From contig NZ_FNDK01000001.1 in the NCBI RefSeq assembly GCF_900099605.1, forward strand, positions 558,001-622,000: 64,000 nt of DNA. Direction: 5' to 3'. Source of the stretch: Alteribacillus persepolensis. GTDB lineage: Bacteria > Bacillota > Bacilli > Bacillales > Marinococcaceae. Every line of letters starts with the position of its first letter. Position 1 is the first letter of the stretch. Under the pieces are notes generated by a model, which was given only the letters and a program-made list of their open reading frames with translations, searched no databases and was not told the origin of the DNA. The position numbers and the translations under genes are program-made. Positions 18,433-27,076 of the stretch are shown here, one piece after another.

Positions 18433-18782
18433 CGTTCATCGCCTTCCCCTGTTCATGTTTGTTCTTTTACCATGTTACATCATAGCAAAACTTTTCGGGC
18501 AGATAAACAAAAACACTGTACTAATACACAAGCTTTCTCTTCCCCAAACAGATATACACAGAATATGTACTACTATCTTCTGTAATTCCTTGAAGCAAGC
18601 TTCTGTCAAAACCACTCAGAGAAGAAACGTGCGCACATTTGCGCAGCTTCCTTGTTATGTATTGCGCACTTGTTGCTTGTCTTTCTTTTCCTGACGGCAG
18701 CTTAGGCACACACCGCTTACCGAGCACGTGGATATACAATGAACACTCACGTAATAAAACTTGCCAGCCGAAGGCTCATAAT
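18433..18782. other. Non-coding interval, nothing clear
   Basis: About 350 bases between ypbG and the small YhfH-like gene. Several short ORFs occur on both strands, but none has a ribosome site or protein-like composition. No RNA gene or repeat was recognised. Confidence 0.4.
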
Positions 18783-18810
18783 AAAAAAAGAAGAACGGCT
18801 TCCCGTCCTT
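18783..18810 (-). terminator. Terminator after the YhfH-like gene
   Basis: An eight-base stem (18791-18798 with 18803-18810, one G-U pair) has a seven-base T run on the minus strand. It lies just past the stop at 18819. Confidence 0.8.
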
Positions 18811-18818
18811 CCCATCAT

Positions 18819-18956
18819 CTATAGCGCTGCTTTCCTTAAGCATTTGTCGCATTTATTCATATATGATTCATGCATTTCATCCATAACATCCCCACAATCC
18901 TCACATTGTTTCGGCGGCAAATTTCTGAAAAACTCTGTTATTTTTTTCACTTCCAT
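18819..18956 (-). CDS. YhfH family small zinc-binding protein
   Basis: A 45-residue ORF beginning MEVKKITEFFRNLPPKQC with CEDCG and CDKC Cys pairs. The start pattern (hydrophobic ITEFFRNLP, then a Cys pair) matches the YhfH family of Bacillus small proteins, whose function is unknown. GGGAGGGG lies just upstream of the ATG. It is a monocistronic unit with a strong promoter and its own terminator. Confidence 0.82.
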   Translation of the reverse strand: MEVKKITEFFRNLPPKQCEDCGDVMDEMHESYMNKCDKCLRKAAL

Positions 18957-18982
18957 TTCCCCTCCCAATTGATGTTAATAAC

Positions 18983-19012
18983 ATTGTATTATAACAGTTT
19001 TGTTTTTGTCAA
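18983..19012 (-). promoter_or_regulatory. Sigma-A-type promoter of the YhfH-like gene
   Basis: On the minus strand a perfect -35 TTGACA (19007-19012) is followed by an 18-base spacer and TACAAT (18983-18988). The palindrome ATGTTATTAACAT directly downstream could be an operator. Confidence 0.75.
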
Positions 19013-19158
19013 CTTGTTTTAAAACAAAAAACTGCCCATTTTTATACCTGTAATAAGACACACTAAATTACCAATAAATACTCGCAGATTTTTCATAGCA
19101 AGAATCTGTCACAGTAGATTATAATAATAGAGAACTCACTGACAGGGAGATGACGCGC

Positions 19159-19371
19159 ATGGATTTGACAGTTTTTCTTATCGGAACGGGATTATTCGGG
19201 GCAGGCTTTTTTTTACTGTTGTTCCTATTGTTAACAAAAAAACGTCTAATTGTTCCTTTTATATTAATGGGGATAGGTGTCGCTATCTGTTTTATCGGAT
19301 TGGTCCTCTCTTCTCCTTTAACAGAAGAGGAACAAGCCTCAACAGAAGCACGGCACACTCTATCACGTTAA
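19159..19371 (+). CDS. Small two-helix membrane protein, unknown
   Basis: A 70-residue protein with two predicted membrane helices (about 3-24 and 31-52) joined by a short basic turn (TKKR), then a Glu-rich polar tail. GGGAG precedes the ATG at 19159; the ATG at 19150 overlaps that site and is less likely. A TATAAT at 19120-19125 may be its -10. I do not recognise the family. It lies on the opposite strand to its neighbours. Confidence 0.65.
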   Translation: MDLTVFLIGTGLFGAGFFLLLFLLLTKKRLIVPFILMGIGVAICFIGLVLSSPLTEEEQASTEARHTLSR

Positions 19372-19415
19372 TACATATGTTCATTCCTCTGTACGAGGAA
19401 TTTTCATTTATATGT

Positions 19416-19444
19416 TTGAAAATTCTAACAAATTGGCGTATACT
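19416..19444 (+). promoter_or_regulatory. Sigma-A-type promoter for the 76-residue ORF
   Basis: TTGAAA (19416-19421), 17-base spacer, TATACT (19439-19444). It lies 40 bases before the ATG at 19485. Confidence 0.75.
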
Positions 19445-19484
19445 AACAGTAGTAAACTTCATGAAACACAGGGGGAAAAGGAAT

Positions 19485-19715
19485 ATGCTTTTAAACAAAT
19501 TAAAGTGCCGCTCGCTTGTCACCGATGATGATGTCCGTTATAACTTCCGGCTTGGTATTCCTGTTGAAGTTTATTGTGTGAAAGCAAAATCAACATTGGT
19601 TTTTGGCCGAATTGAACATTATAATAAACAATATATTTGTGTGGCTGGTCATTGGTTTCATCGCGATCGTTTTATCTTTTTTGGACAGCGGCACCTCGAA
19701 AAAATAAGTTCTTAA
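19485..19715 (+). CDS. Conserved-looking small protein, unknown
   Basis: A 76-residue soluble protein starting MLLNKLKCRSLVTDDDVRYN, rich in aromatic and basic residues near the C-terminus. AAAAGGA lies before the ATG and a good promoter is upstream, so it is likely expressed. There are no cysteine pairs, membrane helix or known motif; the pattern of short beta strands could be an SH3-like or KOW-like fold, but that is a guess. Convergent with the gene at 19718. Confidence 0.65.
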   Translation: MLLNKLKCRSLVTDDDVRYNFRLGIPVEVYCVKAKSTLVFGRIEHYNKQYICVAGHWFHRDRFIFFGQRHLEKISS

Positions 19716-19717
19716 AC

Positions 19718-19960
19718 TTATGAATGGTACAGGGTCATCCATGCCAATACCGTAACACCGGTTACAATAAGCAAAAATACAACAAGCAGCACGCGTACAA
19801 GTGTCACACTTTTAATACGTTTTTTCTTTCGATGCACTTTTTTTCGCGGCGGCAGTGATAACACATCAACCGTATCATCGTCATTGCGCTTTTTTGTCTT
19901 TTGTTCTGTTTGGTAACGAAGTGTTTCCGCCTGCTCCCTTTGTCTCGAAGCTCCTGCCAT
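19718..19960 (-). CDS. Single-pass membrane protein, possible YpbE remnant without LysM
   Basis: An 80-residue protein with a charged, basic N-terminus (SLPPRKKVHRKKKRIK, about residues 35-50) and one membrane helix (about 52-75), ending five residues later. In B. subtilis the gene next to recS at this place is ypbE, a larger membrane protein with an extracytoplasmic LysM domain. This protein has only the cytoplasmic part and anchor. It could be a truncated YpbE or an unrelated small protein. Gene length is clear; identity is inference. Confidence 0.6.
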   Translation of the reverse strand: MAGASRQREQAETLRYQTEQKTKKRNDDDTVDVLSLPPRKKVHRKKKRIKSVTLVRVLLVVFLLIVTGVTVLAWMTLYHS

Positions 19961-20024
19961 ATCACATCACCTTCTTTTTCACCTATTGCACACATACACA
20001 AACATTTTATCATAATTGTCTCTC

Positions 20025-21512
20025 TTATGGATGCAAAAGGGAAGCCAGGCGTTCTTGCCATGTCCGCTCTCCTGCTGCTTGATCCGCATGTCCTTTTTCC
20101 TGTCTGAGCGGGGAAATTCCACAAACATCACAACACTGTTTTAGACGCTGTTTTTGTTTTTCACCAAACGCATGCAAGAGCCTTTCCCTTCTGCATGAGT
20201 CATCACTCCACAACCATTGCTCAATTTGCCTCAGCTTTCTGTACTTCCATGTTTTTCGCTTATGAATAATTTCGAGCAAATACGTTTTCACTTCCTCTAT
20301 ATCCACATCTTGTGACGCTGTTTCTGTTTCCTGCCACTTTTTAAAATAATAATAAATAAAGCGGGCATGCACTTCCTCTAAACCGCATTGTTGTATTAAA
20401 AAAGTCAAATCCCATTGACGGCTTTTTTCTTTCCACCATGTAAGAACAGCACTCAACTCTTCTTCTGCTGGAAACTCTTTTTCAATTAAGTGCCGCGGCA
20501 AAAACAAATCATTTTCCGTTCGGAGAATAATGGAAGTGCTTCTTTGGCCGTCACGGCCGGCACGTCCCATTTCTTGTATATATGACTCTAAATCCTTGGG
20601 ATAATCATAATGGATAACAAATCGGATATTTGGCTTATTTATCCCCATACCAAAAGCATTCGTACAGCATATGACATCGACTTCACCTTGTAGAAACTGC
20701 TGTTGAATAAGGTTTCTGTCTTCTTGTGTCATACCGCCATGATAATAAAATGCCGAAACGTCGAGACGGTCTGTCATAAGCCGAGTCAGCTGTTCAGCTT
20801 TTTTCCGGCTGGACACATATACCATTCCAGGCATAGGCATGCTTTTTACATAGTTCAGCAATGTTGTTTTTTTCTCTTCTGTCGTTGGTACAGAAGCTGC
20901 TTCGATGGAAATATTTGTACGATCAATAGAATCACAAAAAAGGACGGGGCGGACACACTCTAGTTGATATAAGATGTCATCTCTCACTTCTGGCGGTGCA
21001 GAAGCTGTTAAGGCCAGGCACGGCGGTGAACCTAATGCTCTTCGCACTTTGCCTAACTGCAAATAATCGGTACGAAATTCATGCCCCCACTGTGAAATAC
21101 AATGTGCTTCATCGACCGCAAACAAAGAAATTTGTTGTTTGGCTAACGCTTCACACACGTTTTCCTGCTGAATGCTTTCCGGCGAAATATACAAAATTTT
21201 ATACGAATCCAGGTGCTGCATAATCCAATTTTTCTCTTGAAAGGATAAAAAACTGTTATAGGCGGCGACTTGTTTGAGACCCTTTTGTTTTAACTCCTGT
21301 ACTTGATTTTCCATCAATGCTAAAAGCGGTGAAACCACTACCGTTAAACCTTCATTAATAAATGCAGGCAGTTGGTAGCAAAGCGATTTGCCAGAACCAG
21401 TTGCAAGCATTGCAAATACGTCTTGCTGATTGAGGACTGCTTGAATAATACTTTTTTGATTTTCTTTAAAAGATGTGTAGCCAAAATACTTAAACAGGTA
21501 GTCTTCGAGCAT
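20025..21512 (-). CDS. recS: RecQ-family ATP-dependent DNA helicase (RecS-like)
   Basis: A 495-residue 3'-5' DNA helicase. The motifs are present: ATGSGKSLCYQLPA (Walker A), AVDEAHC (DEAH), TASAPP, and the helicase C block with HYDYPKDLESYIQEMGRAGRDG. A Cys-containing zinc region follows near the C-terminus (CRRER, CCDVCG). It lacks an HRDC domain, so it is shorter than RecQ proper and similar to B. subtilis RecS (YpbC). It overlaps ypbB by 23 bases and is translated with it. Confidence 0.93.
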   Translation of the reverse strand: MLEDYLFKYFGYTSFKENQKSIIQAVLNQQDVFAMLATGSGKSLCYQLPAFINEGLTVVVSPLLALMENQVQELKQKGLKQVAAYNSFLSFQEKNWIMQHLDSYKILYISPESIQQENVCEALAKQQISLFAVDEAHCISQWGHEFRTDYLQLGKVRRALGSPPCLALTASAPPEVRDDILYQLECVRPVLFCDSIDRTNISIEAASVPTTEEKKTTLLNYVKSMPMPGMVYVSSRKKAEQLTRLMTDRLDVSAFYYHGGMTQEDRNLIQQQFLQGEVDVICCTNAFGMGINKPNIRFVIHYDYPKDLESYIQEMGRAGRDGQRSTSIILRTENDLFLPRHLIEKEFPAEEELSAVLTWWKEKSRQWDLTFLIQQCGLEEVHARFIYYYFKKWQETETASQDVDIEEVKTYLLEIIHKRKTWKYRKLRQIEQWLWSDDSCRRERLLHAFGEKQKQRLKQCCDVCGISPLRQEKGHADQAAGERTWQERLASLLHP

Positions 21513-22569
21513 GTTTATGCGAACCTCCGAAATACGCTAATGTTAAGCGGATAGCAAAATAATCAGCAGCGATGTTGTGCCATTCAAGGTGCTCTTTTAT
21601 GACTTTTAAGCGAAATGTGCCTGTTGTCTCGGCTGCTTTCATGATGTCTGATTGTAAGGAAACGGGGACATAGCTGTGAATGGCAAAAGATGGTTCTTCT
21701 GAAGCAAGCTCGACTACATGATCTTCAATTGTGCTGCGCTTTAGTCTTCGGGCTTTCGCAATTTGATCGATATCCATGCCCTTCATCAAGTACATCCGTG
21801 TTTTTCTCGCCGTTTCCGTCAACACTTGCTTCTGCGTCAGGCCAGCAGCACATTGTGACAAATAGATGGTGGTTTTTGCATGTTCAATAAGGTCATGGAG
21901 CACTGCTTGAAAACGAAACGCACTTTCATCCTCGCCAAGATGTAAGCGGTAAGCCGCTTGATGTAAGGTTTGACCCGTACATTGGTAACCGGAAAGCCGA
22001 TTTGTAAATAACACAGCATCTCGTTGCGGGACATTTTTTAAAACATTGTACAACTCGTTATGAAGTTGGGAAGCAGCAGCTTTTTTTTCTGCTTTGCTTT
22101 TTGGCCAGCGTTGTTTTAACCACTGCTGAACAGATACATCATCAAAAACGGGCAAAAAAGAGCGCTCGTTATGTATAGAAAACGATAAGCATTGTACGAA
22201 TAACGCCAGCCGTTTCCAAAAAACCGGGGCGGCTTGTCCATGCTTAAATCCTTGAAAATAATGAGGCCATTCATATTTACTTAGAAATGCAGTGACGACT
22301 TCTTCACCTTTTGTTGTTAAAGAAGCTTGCTTTCGAGAATTCTCTGTAAAATAATGGCCTTTCAACGCATTTGCCTCTTTCTCAAATGAGGATGCACGCC
22401 AGTTTGTAAGCATAGAAAAGAATGGAGTTACCCCGTACCATTTAACGTCTTGAATTGTCTGTGAGGAACGCTTTCCTTGTAAAATATGAAAAATAGCATT
22501 AACGCTGCGGTCTCCATTGCACTTTTGCAGTAAGTACAAAAGCACGTAATGACGAAACGTAAGCTTCAC
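21490..22569 (-). CDS. ypbB: Helix-turn-helix domain protein YpbB
   Basis: A 359-residue protein encoded directly upstream of recS in Bacillus. The C-terminal region with LKRSTIEDHVVEL is a helix-turn-helix resembling the domain found in RecQ proteins, so YpbB may act with RecS (inference from fusion logic and synteny). I place the start at a GTG (22569), eight bases after GGAGG. The ATG at 22584 lies on top of that ribosome site and has no site of its own. Confidence 0.82.
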   Translation of the reverse strand: MKLTFRHYVLLYLLQKCNGDRSVNAIFHILQGKRSSQTIQDVKWYGVTPFFSMLTNWRASSFEKEANALKGHYFTENSRKQASLTTKGEEVVTAFLSKYEWPHYFQGFKHGQAAPVFWKRLALFVQCLSFSIHNERSFLPVFDDVSVQQWLKQRWPKSKAEKKAAASQLHNELYNVLKNVPQRDAVLFTNRLSGYQCTGQTLHQAAYRLHLGEDESAFRFQAVLHDLIEHAKTTIYLSQCAAGLTQKQVLTETARKTRMYLMKGMDIDQIAKARRLKRSTIEDHVVELASEEPSFAIHSYVPVSLQSDIMKAAETTGTFRLKVIKEHLEWHNIAADYFAIRLTLAYFGGSHKHARRLPV

Positions 22570-22632
22570 ACAGGCCGCCTCCATTCAGCTTCAATATATT
22601 GCAGATGAAGCATATTGCTTCCTGATTTTCTG

Positions 22633-22661
22633 TTGAAAAGTTTATCATGAAAGCATACAAT
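22633..22661 (+). promoter_or_regulatory. Sigma-A-type promoter of fer
   Basis: TTGAAA (22633-22638), 17-base spacer, TACAAT (22656-22661), 75 bases upstream of the fer ATG. Confidence 0.75.
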
Positions 22662-22715
22662 ATGAAATAGACAAAAAAACGTCTAACAGTATTATATTTT
22701 TATGGATAGGAATAG

Positions 22716-22985
<270 letters not shown>

Positions 22986-22996
22986 ATACAGCAGCA

Positions 22997-23026
22997 GACA
23001 CCGGTGATAAACCCGGTGTCTTTTTA
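22997..23026 (+). terminator. Terminator after fer
   Basis: The GACACCGG / CCGGTGTC stem with a short loop is followed by TTTTTATT. Confidence 0.85.
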
Positions 23027-23186
23027 TTGTAAATAAAACAAAAACATTTAAAGTTGGCGTTTTTTTATCTAACACAAGCACCCGCCTGCTCAGATGCTCA
23101 CGGCGTGATTTCCTTCAGCGCTGCTACAAAACATGACGCTCTTAGCTGAATTTTGTGCTTGCGCTTTTTTTGTGAAAGATTTAAAT

Positions 23187-23215
23187 TTTTCATCTCTACA
23201 CTTTCCTGCTATAAT
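23187..23215 (+). promoter_or_regulatory. Probable promoter of ppa
   Basis: A perfect -10 TATAAT (23210-23215) with a weak -35 TTTTCA 17 bases upstream. Confidence 0.55.
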
Positions 23216-23260
23216 CAAAATGGTAAGTTTATACTTATACATAATAAAGGAGGCGAACGT

Positions 23261-23752
23261 ATGGCTGCAGAAAACAAAGTAGTAGACGCGGTAATTGAAA
23301 TTCCGACAGGCAGTCAAAACAAGTATGAGTTTGACAAAGAAAAAGGAGTCTTTAAGCTGGACCGAGTCCTCTTCTCTTCCATGTTTTATCCGGCAGAGTA
23401 TGGCTATATCGATGAAACATTAGCTTTAGATGGAGACCCGCTCGATATTTTAGTGCTTGTGACAAATCCTACTTTCCCTGGCTGCGTCATCGAATCCCGT
23501 GTAATTGGCTACTTAAACATGATTGATGATGGCGATGAAGACCAAAAGCTGCTCGCGGTACCTACTGAAGATCCTCGTTTTAAAGATGTGTATTCCATTA
23601 ATGATATTCCACAACATAAGCTGGATGAAATTGCTCACTTCTTTAAAACATACAAAGATCTTGAAAACAAAAAAACCGAAATCGGCAGCTGGGAAGATGC
23701 AAGCGCAGCAGCAGAGCTTACAGACGCCTGCATCGAACGCTATCAGCAATAA
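23261..23752 (+). CDS. ppa: Inorganic pyrophosphatase, family I
   Basis: Hydrolyses pyrophosphate released by biosynthesis. The 163 residues include EIPTGSQNKYE near the N-terminus and DGDPLDILVL, the signature that binds metal and PPi, with conserved YPAEYGYI. It is the soluble family I type rather than the manganese family II enzyme of B. subtilis. The start is the ATG at 23261 behind AAAGGAGG; an in-frame upstream extension has no site. Confidence 0.95.
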   Translation: MAAENKVVDAVIEIPTGSQNKYEFDKEKGVFKLDRVLFSSMFYPAEYGYIDETLALDGDPLDILVLVTNPTFPGCVIESRVIGYLNMIDDGDEDQKLLAVPTEDPRFKDVYSINDIPQHKLDEIAHFFKTYKDLENKKTEIGSWEDASAAAELTDACIERYQQ

Positions 23753-23757
23753 TTCAC

Positions 23758-23787
23758 AACGGACTCGTTTACCGAGTCCGTTCTTTT
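23758..23787. terminator. Terminator between ppa and the LysM/M14 peptidase gene
   Basis: Eight-base CGGACTCG / CGAGTCCG stem with a TTCTTTT tail on the plus strand. It overlaps the stop of the convergent gene at 23769, so it may act in both directions. Confidence 0.8.
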
Positions 23788-24845
23788 GTGAAATCGAAAA
23801 ATGTGAGACTTTCTAACAACAGCGGCAGTGCTGTCAGCCATATTCTTGCTGAGGCCTCAAACGGAAGCGGATTTTGTCCAACGCCTGTTTCCACTGTAAA
23901 CCCCGGCCGTTTAAATTCTTTTATAAACCAATCTTTGTAACCAGCCTTGCTGTCCGCTGTTTGCACTGCTCGGTACGAACTTGCACGTGCCAGCCGGTGG
24001 GCAAATTCTCTGCTGACCGGCGGTTCTTGCTGTTGATAACCCCAATATATTTCCTCTCCTTGAGAATGAAACGCTATCACCGCACTGAATTCTTCTTTCA
24101 TCGTTAATGTATAGATGGCTCTGGCTTCTGGTTCGGTCAGCGGTGCTTCCCCTCCATAATGCCTGAAAAACGGCCGGCTTGGGCTCGTTTGTGCTTCTTC
24201 ATGCCACCCGGCAGGCCACTGGTGATTAAGATCCACCCCGCATGCGTTCGCTGACCAATGATGAAACTGTTGATACCCGTAATTTATCTTGTTAATTTCA
24301 TCATAATAAGGGTGCCCGTCATAAAGCCCTTCTTGAACAAGCTCTGCTCCATCAGGATTAACGAGTGGAACGGCATAAATACTTGTCTCTTGCAGCACAT
24401 TTTCTATATTTAACCCCCGCCAGCTTTCCTTTTGTTGTATTTTTTGCTGCAATGTCTTTAAAAACTCCATGAGCAGCCACGTGTTCAGCCATTCATTTCC
24501 ATGCCACGTAGCAGATAAGAAAATTTTATAAGGACCGTCTCCGGCTTTAAATAACCATAAAGGCTTGCCCATTCGCGACTGGCCGATCGTTTCACATGTA
24601 AATGCCGTCAACTGTTGTTTGTCCTCTTCCAGTTCACGAAATCCATATTCGTAGCAGCACCTGATTTTATCGAGCATGATGTCTCCAGGTCCAGGATCTG
24701 GAATCTGCAAAAACGCTCCCGGTTTAATATAATCTTGTGCGGATAATAAATCTCTGTTGCAGGCAAGCAAATCTTCTGTCCGCACTTTATTGTGATAAGC
24801 AACTTTTGCTAATGTATCACCTGGCTTTACTTGATAAGAAACCAT
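23769..24845 (-). CDS. LysM and zinc carboxypeptidase (M14) protein, gamma-D-glutamyl-diamino acid endopeptidase type
   Basis: A 358-residue murein-acting peptidase. A single LysM domain (about 2-47, YQVKPGDTL) is followed by an M14 domain with WHGNEW (zinc ligands His115, Glu118), a NPDG motif, DLNHQWPAG, AFHSQGEEIYW and the catalytic Glu in TVETGVGQ. This architecture matches ENP1/YqgT-type enzymes that cleave gamma-D-Glu-meso-diaminopimelate bonds; those I recall have more LysM repeats. Start at 24845 after AGGAGGGG. The frame extends upstream, but without a site. Confidence 0.87.
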   Translation of the reverse strand: MVSYQVKPGDTLAKVAYHNKVRTEDLLACNRDLLSAQDYIKPGAFLQIPDPGPGDIMLDKIRCCYEYGFRELEEDKQQLTAFTCETIGQSRMGKPLWLFKAGDGPYKIFLSATWHGNEWLNTWLLMEFLKTLQQKIQQKESWRGLNIENVLQETSIYAVPLVNPDGAELVQEGLYDGHPYYDEINKINYGYQQFHHWSANACGVDLNHQWPAGWHEEAQTSPSRPFFRHYGGEAPLTEPEARAIYTLTMKEEFSAVIAFHSQGEEIYWGYQQQEPPVSREFAHRLARASSYRAVQTADSKAGYKDWFIKEFKRPGFTVETGVGQNPLPFEASARIWLTALPLLLESLTFFDFTKERTR

Positions 24846-24910
24846 AACACCCCTCCTGTATAGAATACACAGTAACAACACAAAATGAATCTTTGCTGTC
24901 ACAAACTGAA

Positions 24911-24939
24911 TTGACATTTACATAATCATATGATAAATT
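24911..24939 (+). promoter_or_regulatory. Promoter of the serA T-box transcript
   Basis: TTGACA (24911-24916), 17-base spacer, TAAATT (24934-24939). Transcription would start near 24946 and give a leader of about 410 bases. Confidence 0.7.
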
Positions 24940-24999
24940 GCAAACAACTAGTATTAATGTGAAACATTTACCGTTTATAAAGAAACAACCGCACAAAAA

Positions 25000-25200
25000 A
25001 TGCATTGAAGAAGAATGATGAAATGTATGTCATGTCAGAGAGCCGGGTCAGCTGGAAACCGGTATGATTCATTTCTGATAGCACTTCTGAGCAGCCTCTC
25101 TGAAAGCAGCAGTAGGAGCGGACGGGTAACCCGTTATCTTGGAGCAGGAGCTCCCTGAGAATCAGAATCTTGTATTCTGCAATGAGGGTGGTACCGCGGA
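25000..25200 (+). promoter_or_regulatory. T-box leader, serine-specific (AGC specifier)
   Basis: Stem I arms CAGAGAG (25036-25042) and CTCTCTG (25096-25102) enclose the AG-bulge region, and the specifier position reads AGC (25080-25082) in CTGATAGCACTTCTGAGC, the same arrangement as the GGC in glyQS leaders. The T-box core GAGGGTGGTACCGCGGA is at 25184-25200. Uncharged tRNA-Ser(GCU) should promote antitermination and serA expression. The specifier call is from alignment by eye. Confidence 0.9.
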
Positions 25201-25247
25201 AACTTCCGCCCCTCACGAAATTATTCGTGTGGGTGGAAGTTTTTTTA
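25201..25247 (+). terminator. T-box terminator before serA
   Basis: A long stem AACTTCCGCCCC...GGTGGAAGTT (about 18 bp with wobbles) is followed by TTTTTTT. It competes with the antiterminator formed by the T-box sequence. Confidence 0.9.
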
Positions 25248-25358
25248 CATTGCAGGTTTCCCTCAACGTCTTGTGAATAAACCGGCATATTTATATAACC
25301 TTTACAAAAGGACTCCGGTTTACATATTCTTTCATATCAACAAAGGAGTGGAGAATGA

Positions 25359-26981
25359 ATGATTCAACAGCCAGTAGCAGAGAAAGCAGAGGAACAGGTG
25401 CTAAACAATACGTTCCGAGTTCTTGTTTCCGACAATATGAGCGAACAGGGACTAAAACCATTATTAGACAATGACAACATGGATTGCGTACAGCAAAATG
25501 TAAATGACACCGATGATTTGGACGAATACGATGCATTGCTTGTACGAAGCGGCACAACAGTAACTGCAGCCTTAATGGACCAAATGAGCCGTTTGAAAAT
25601 TATCGCCCGGGCGGGTGTTGGTGTGGATAATATTGACATTGATGCCGCAACTAAACGAGGCATTGTTGTCATTAATGCCCCAGATGGAAATACAATTTCT
25701 ACAGCTGAGCACACATTTGCTATGATTATATCGCTCGCACGAAAAGTTCCTCAAGCTAATGCGTCTATTAAAGGCGGAGAATGGAATAGAAAAGCGTTCC
25801 AAGGAACCGAACTGCGTGGAAAAACACTAGGCATTGTTGGTTTCGGACGTATTGGCTCTGAGCTGGCCAAGCGTGCCCGCGGCTTTGATATGTCTACCAT
25901 CGTGTACGACCCATTTTTAACGAAAGAACGCGCAGAAAAAGCTGGTGTACAGTTAGCAGACTTGGATGAGTTATTGCCGGAAGCAGACATTATTACCGTG
26001 CATACTCCTTTAACAAAAGAAACTAAAGGGTTGCTTGGCATGGAAAACATCAAAAAGACGAAGGAAGGCGTATTTCTCATTAACTGCGCCCGCGGCGGGA
26101 TTATTGATGAAGATGCACTCAAGCACTACTTGGAAAATGGCCACGTAGCTGGTGCGGCATTGGATGTATTTGAAGAAGAACCTGCCCAAGATAATGAATT
26201 GCTAGCCTTTGATCAAGTTATTTCTACTCCTCATATTGCAGCGTCTACAAAGGAAGCACAATTAAACGTTGCAGCACAAGTATCAGAAGAAGTGCTGCAA
26301 TTCTTAAAAGGCATGCCAGCACTGAACTCTATTAACTTGCCGGCTATGTCTAAAGAAAAATTTGAAACACTGCAGCCGTACTATGAATTGTCCAAAAAAA
26401 TGGGGCATATTTTATCTCAAAGCATGACAGGACCTGTACAGGATATTAACGTTCAGTACAGCGGAGAAGTAACAGAACTAGAAACATCTGTCCTCACTCG
26501 TTCATTGATTGCCGGCTTCCTGCAAACCCGTATTGACGCTCCGGTTAATGACGTTAATGCTTCATTGATTGCGAAAGAACGCGGTATTAATTATGGGGAA
26601 AAACACCAGACAAATGCCCTTGGGTATTCCAACTTGATTCAAGCAACGGTTGAAGAAGAGAACCAAACATTTACTATTCACGGCACATATGTGAAAGAAT
26701 ATGGTCCACGCATTGTGCGCATTAACGACTTTCATGTTGATTTTTACCCGACGGGACACCTCATCTATATTAAACACACCGACAAGCCGGGTGTAATCGG
26801 CAAAATGGGACAATTGCTCGGAAAACATGAAGTCAATATCGCAACGATGCAAGTGGGACGTAAAGAAGAAGGCGGCGACGCTATTATGATGTTAGCTGTC
26901 GACAAAGAAGCAACTGAAGACGTACTAAACGACTTAACCTCCATTGAGGAGATTACGCGTGCCGATAAAATCGAAGTGTAA
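25359..26981 (+). CDS. serA: D-3-phosphoglycerate dehydrogenase
   Basis: First committed step of serine synthesis: oxidises 3-phosphoglycerate to 3-phosphohydroxypyruvate with NAD. Three domains are visible: the catalytic/NAD-binding core with GIVGFGRIGSELAKRA and NCARGGIIDE, an intervening ASB domain, and a C-terminal ACT domain (about 465-540, TDKPGVIGKMG) that usually mediates serine feedback. The ORF starts behind AAAGGAGTGG. It is the only gene after the serine T-box and is closed by a terminator. Confidence 0.96.
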   Translation: MIQQPVAEKAEEQVLNNTFRVLVSDNMSEQGLKPLLDNDNMDCVQQNVNDTDDLDEYDALLVRSGTTVTAALMDQMSRLKIIARAGVGVDNIDIDAATKRGIVVINAPDGNTISTAEHTFAMIISLARKVPQANASIKGGEWNRKAFQGTELRGKTLGIVGFGRIGSELAKRARGFDMSTIVYDPFLTKERAEKAGVQLADLDELLPEADIITVHTPLTKETKGLLGMENIKKTKEGVFLINCARGGIIDEDALKHYLENGHVAGAALDVFEEEPAQDNELLAFDQVISTPHIAASTKEAQLNVAAQVSEEVLQFLKGMPALNSINLPAMSKEKFETLQPYYELSKKMGHILSQSMTGPVQDINVQYSGEVTELETSVLTRSLIAGFLQTRIDAPVNDVNASLIAKERGINYGEKHQTNALGYSNLIQATVEEENQTFTIHGTYVKEYGPRIVRINDFHVDFYPTGHLIYIKHTDKPGVIGKMGQLLGKHEVNIATMQVGRKEEGGDAIMMLAVDKEATEDVLNDLTSIEEITRADKIEV

Positions 26982-26997
26982 TAACATTGCACAGCAT

Positions 26998-27031
26998 AAA
27001 ACCCCGTTCCTGTCAGCAGGACGGGGTTTTT
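26998..27031 (+). terminator. Terminator after serA
   Basis: AAACCCCGTTCCTG / CAGGACGGGGTTT stem with one bulged base and a T run. Confidence 0.85.
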
Positions 27032-27076
27032 ACATGGTAAGAATATGTAAGTACTACGGAAAATCTACACTCGATG

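Noticed and set aside
18455-18739. Two opposing frames of 72-79 codons between ypbG and the YhfH-like gene
   Set aside because: No ribosome sites, unusual composition and overlap with each other.
24968-25288. Minus-strand frame opposite the serA T-box
   Set aside because: The T-box and terminator on the plus strand explain the conservation; antisense frame has no start context.
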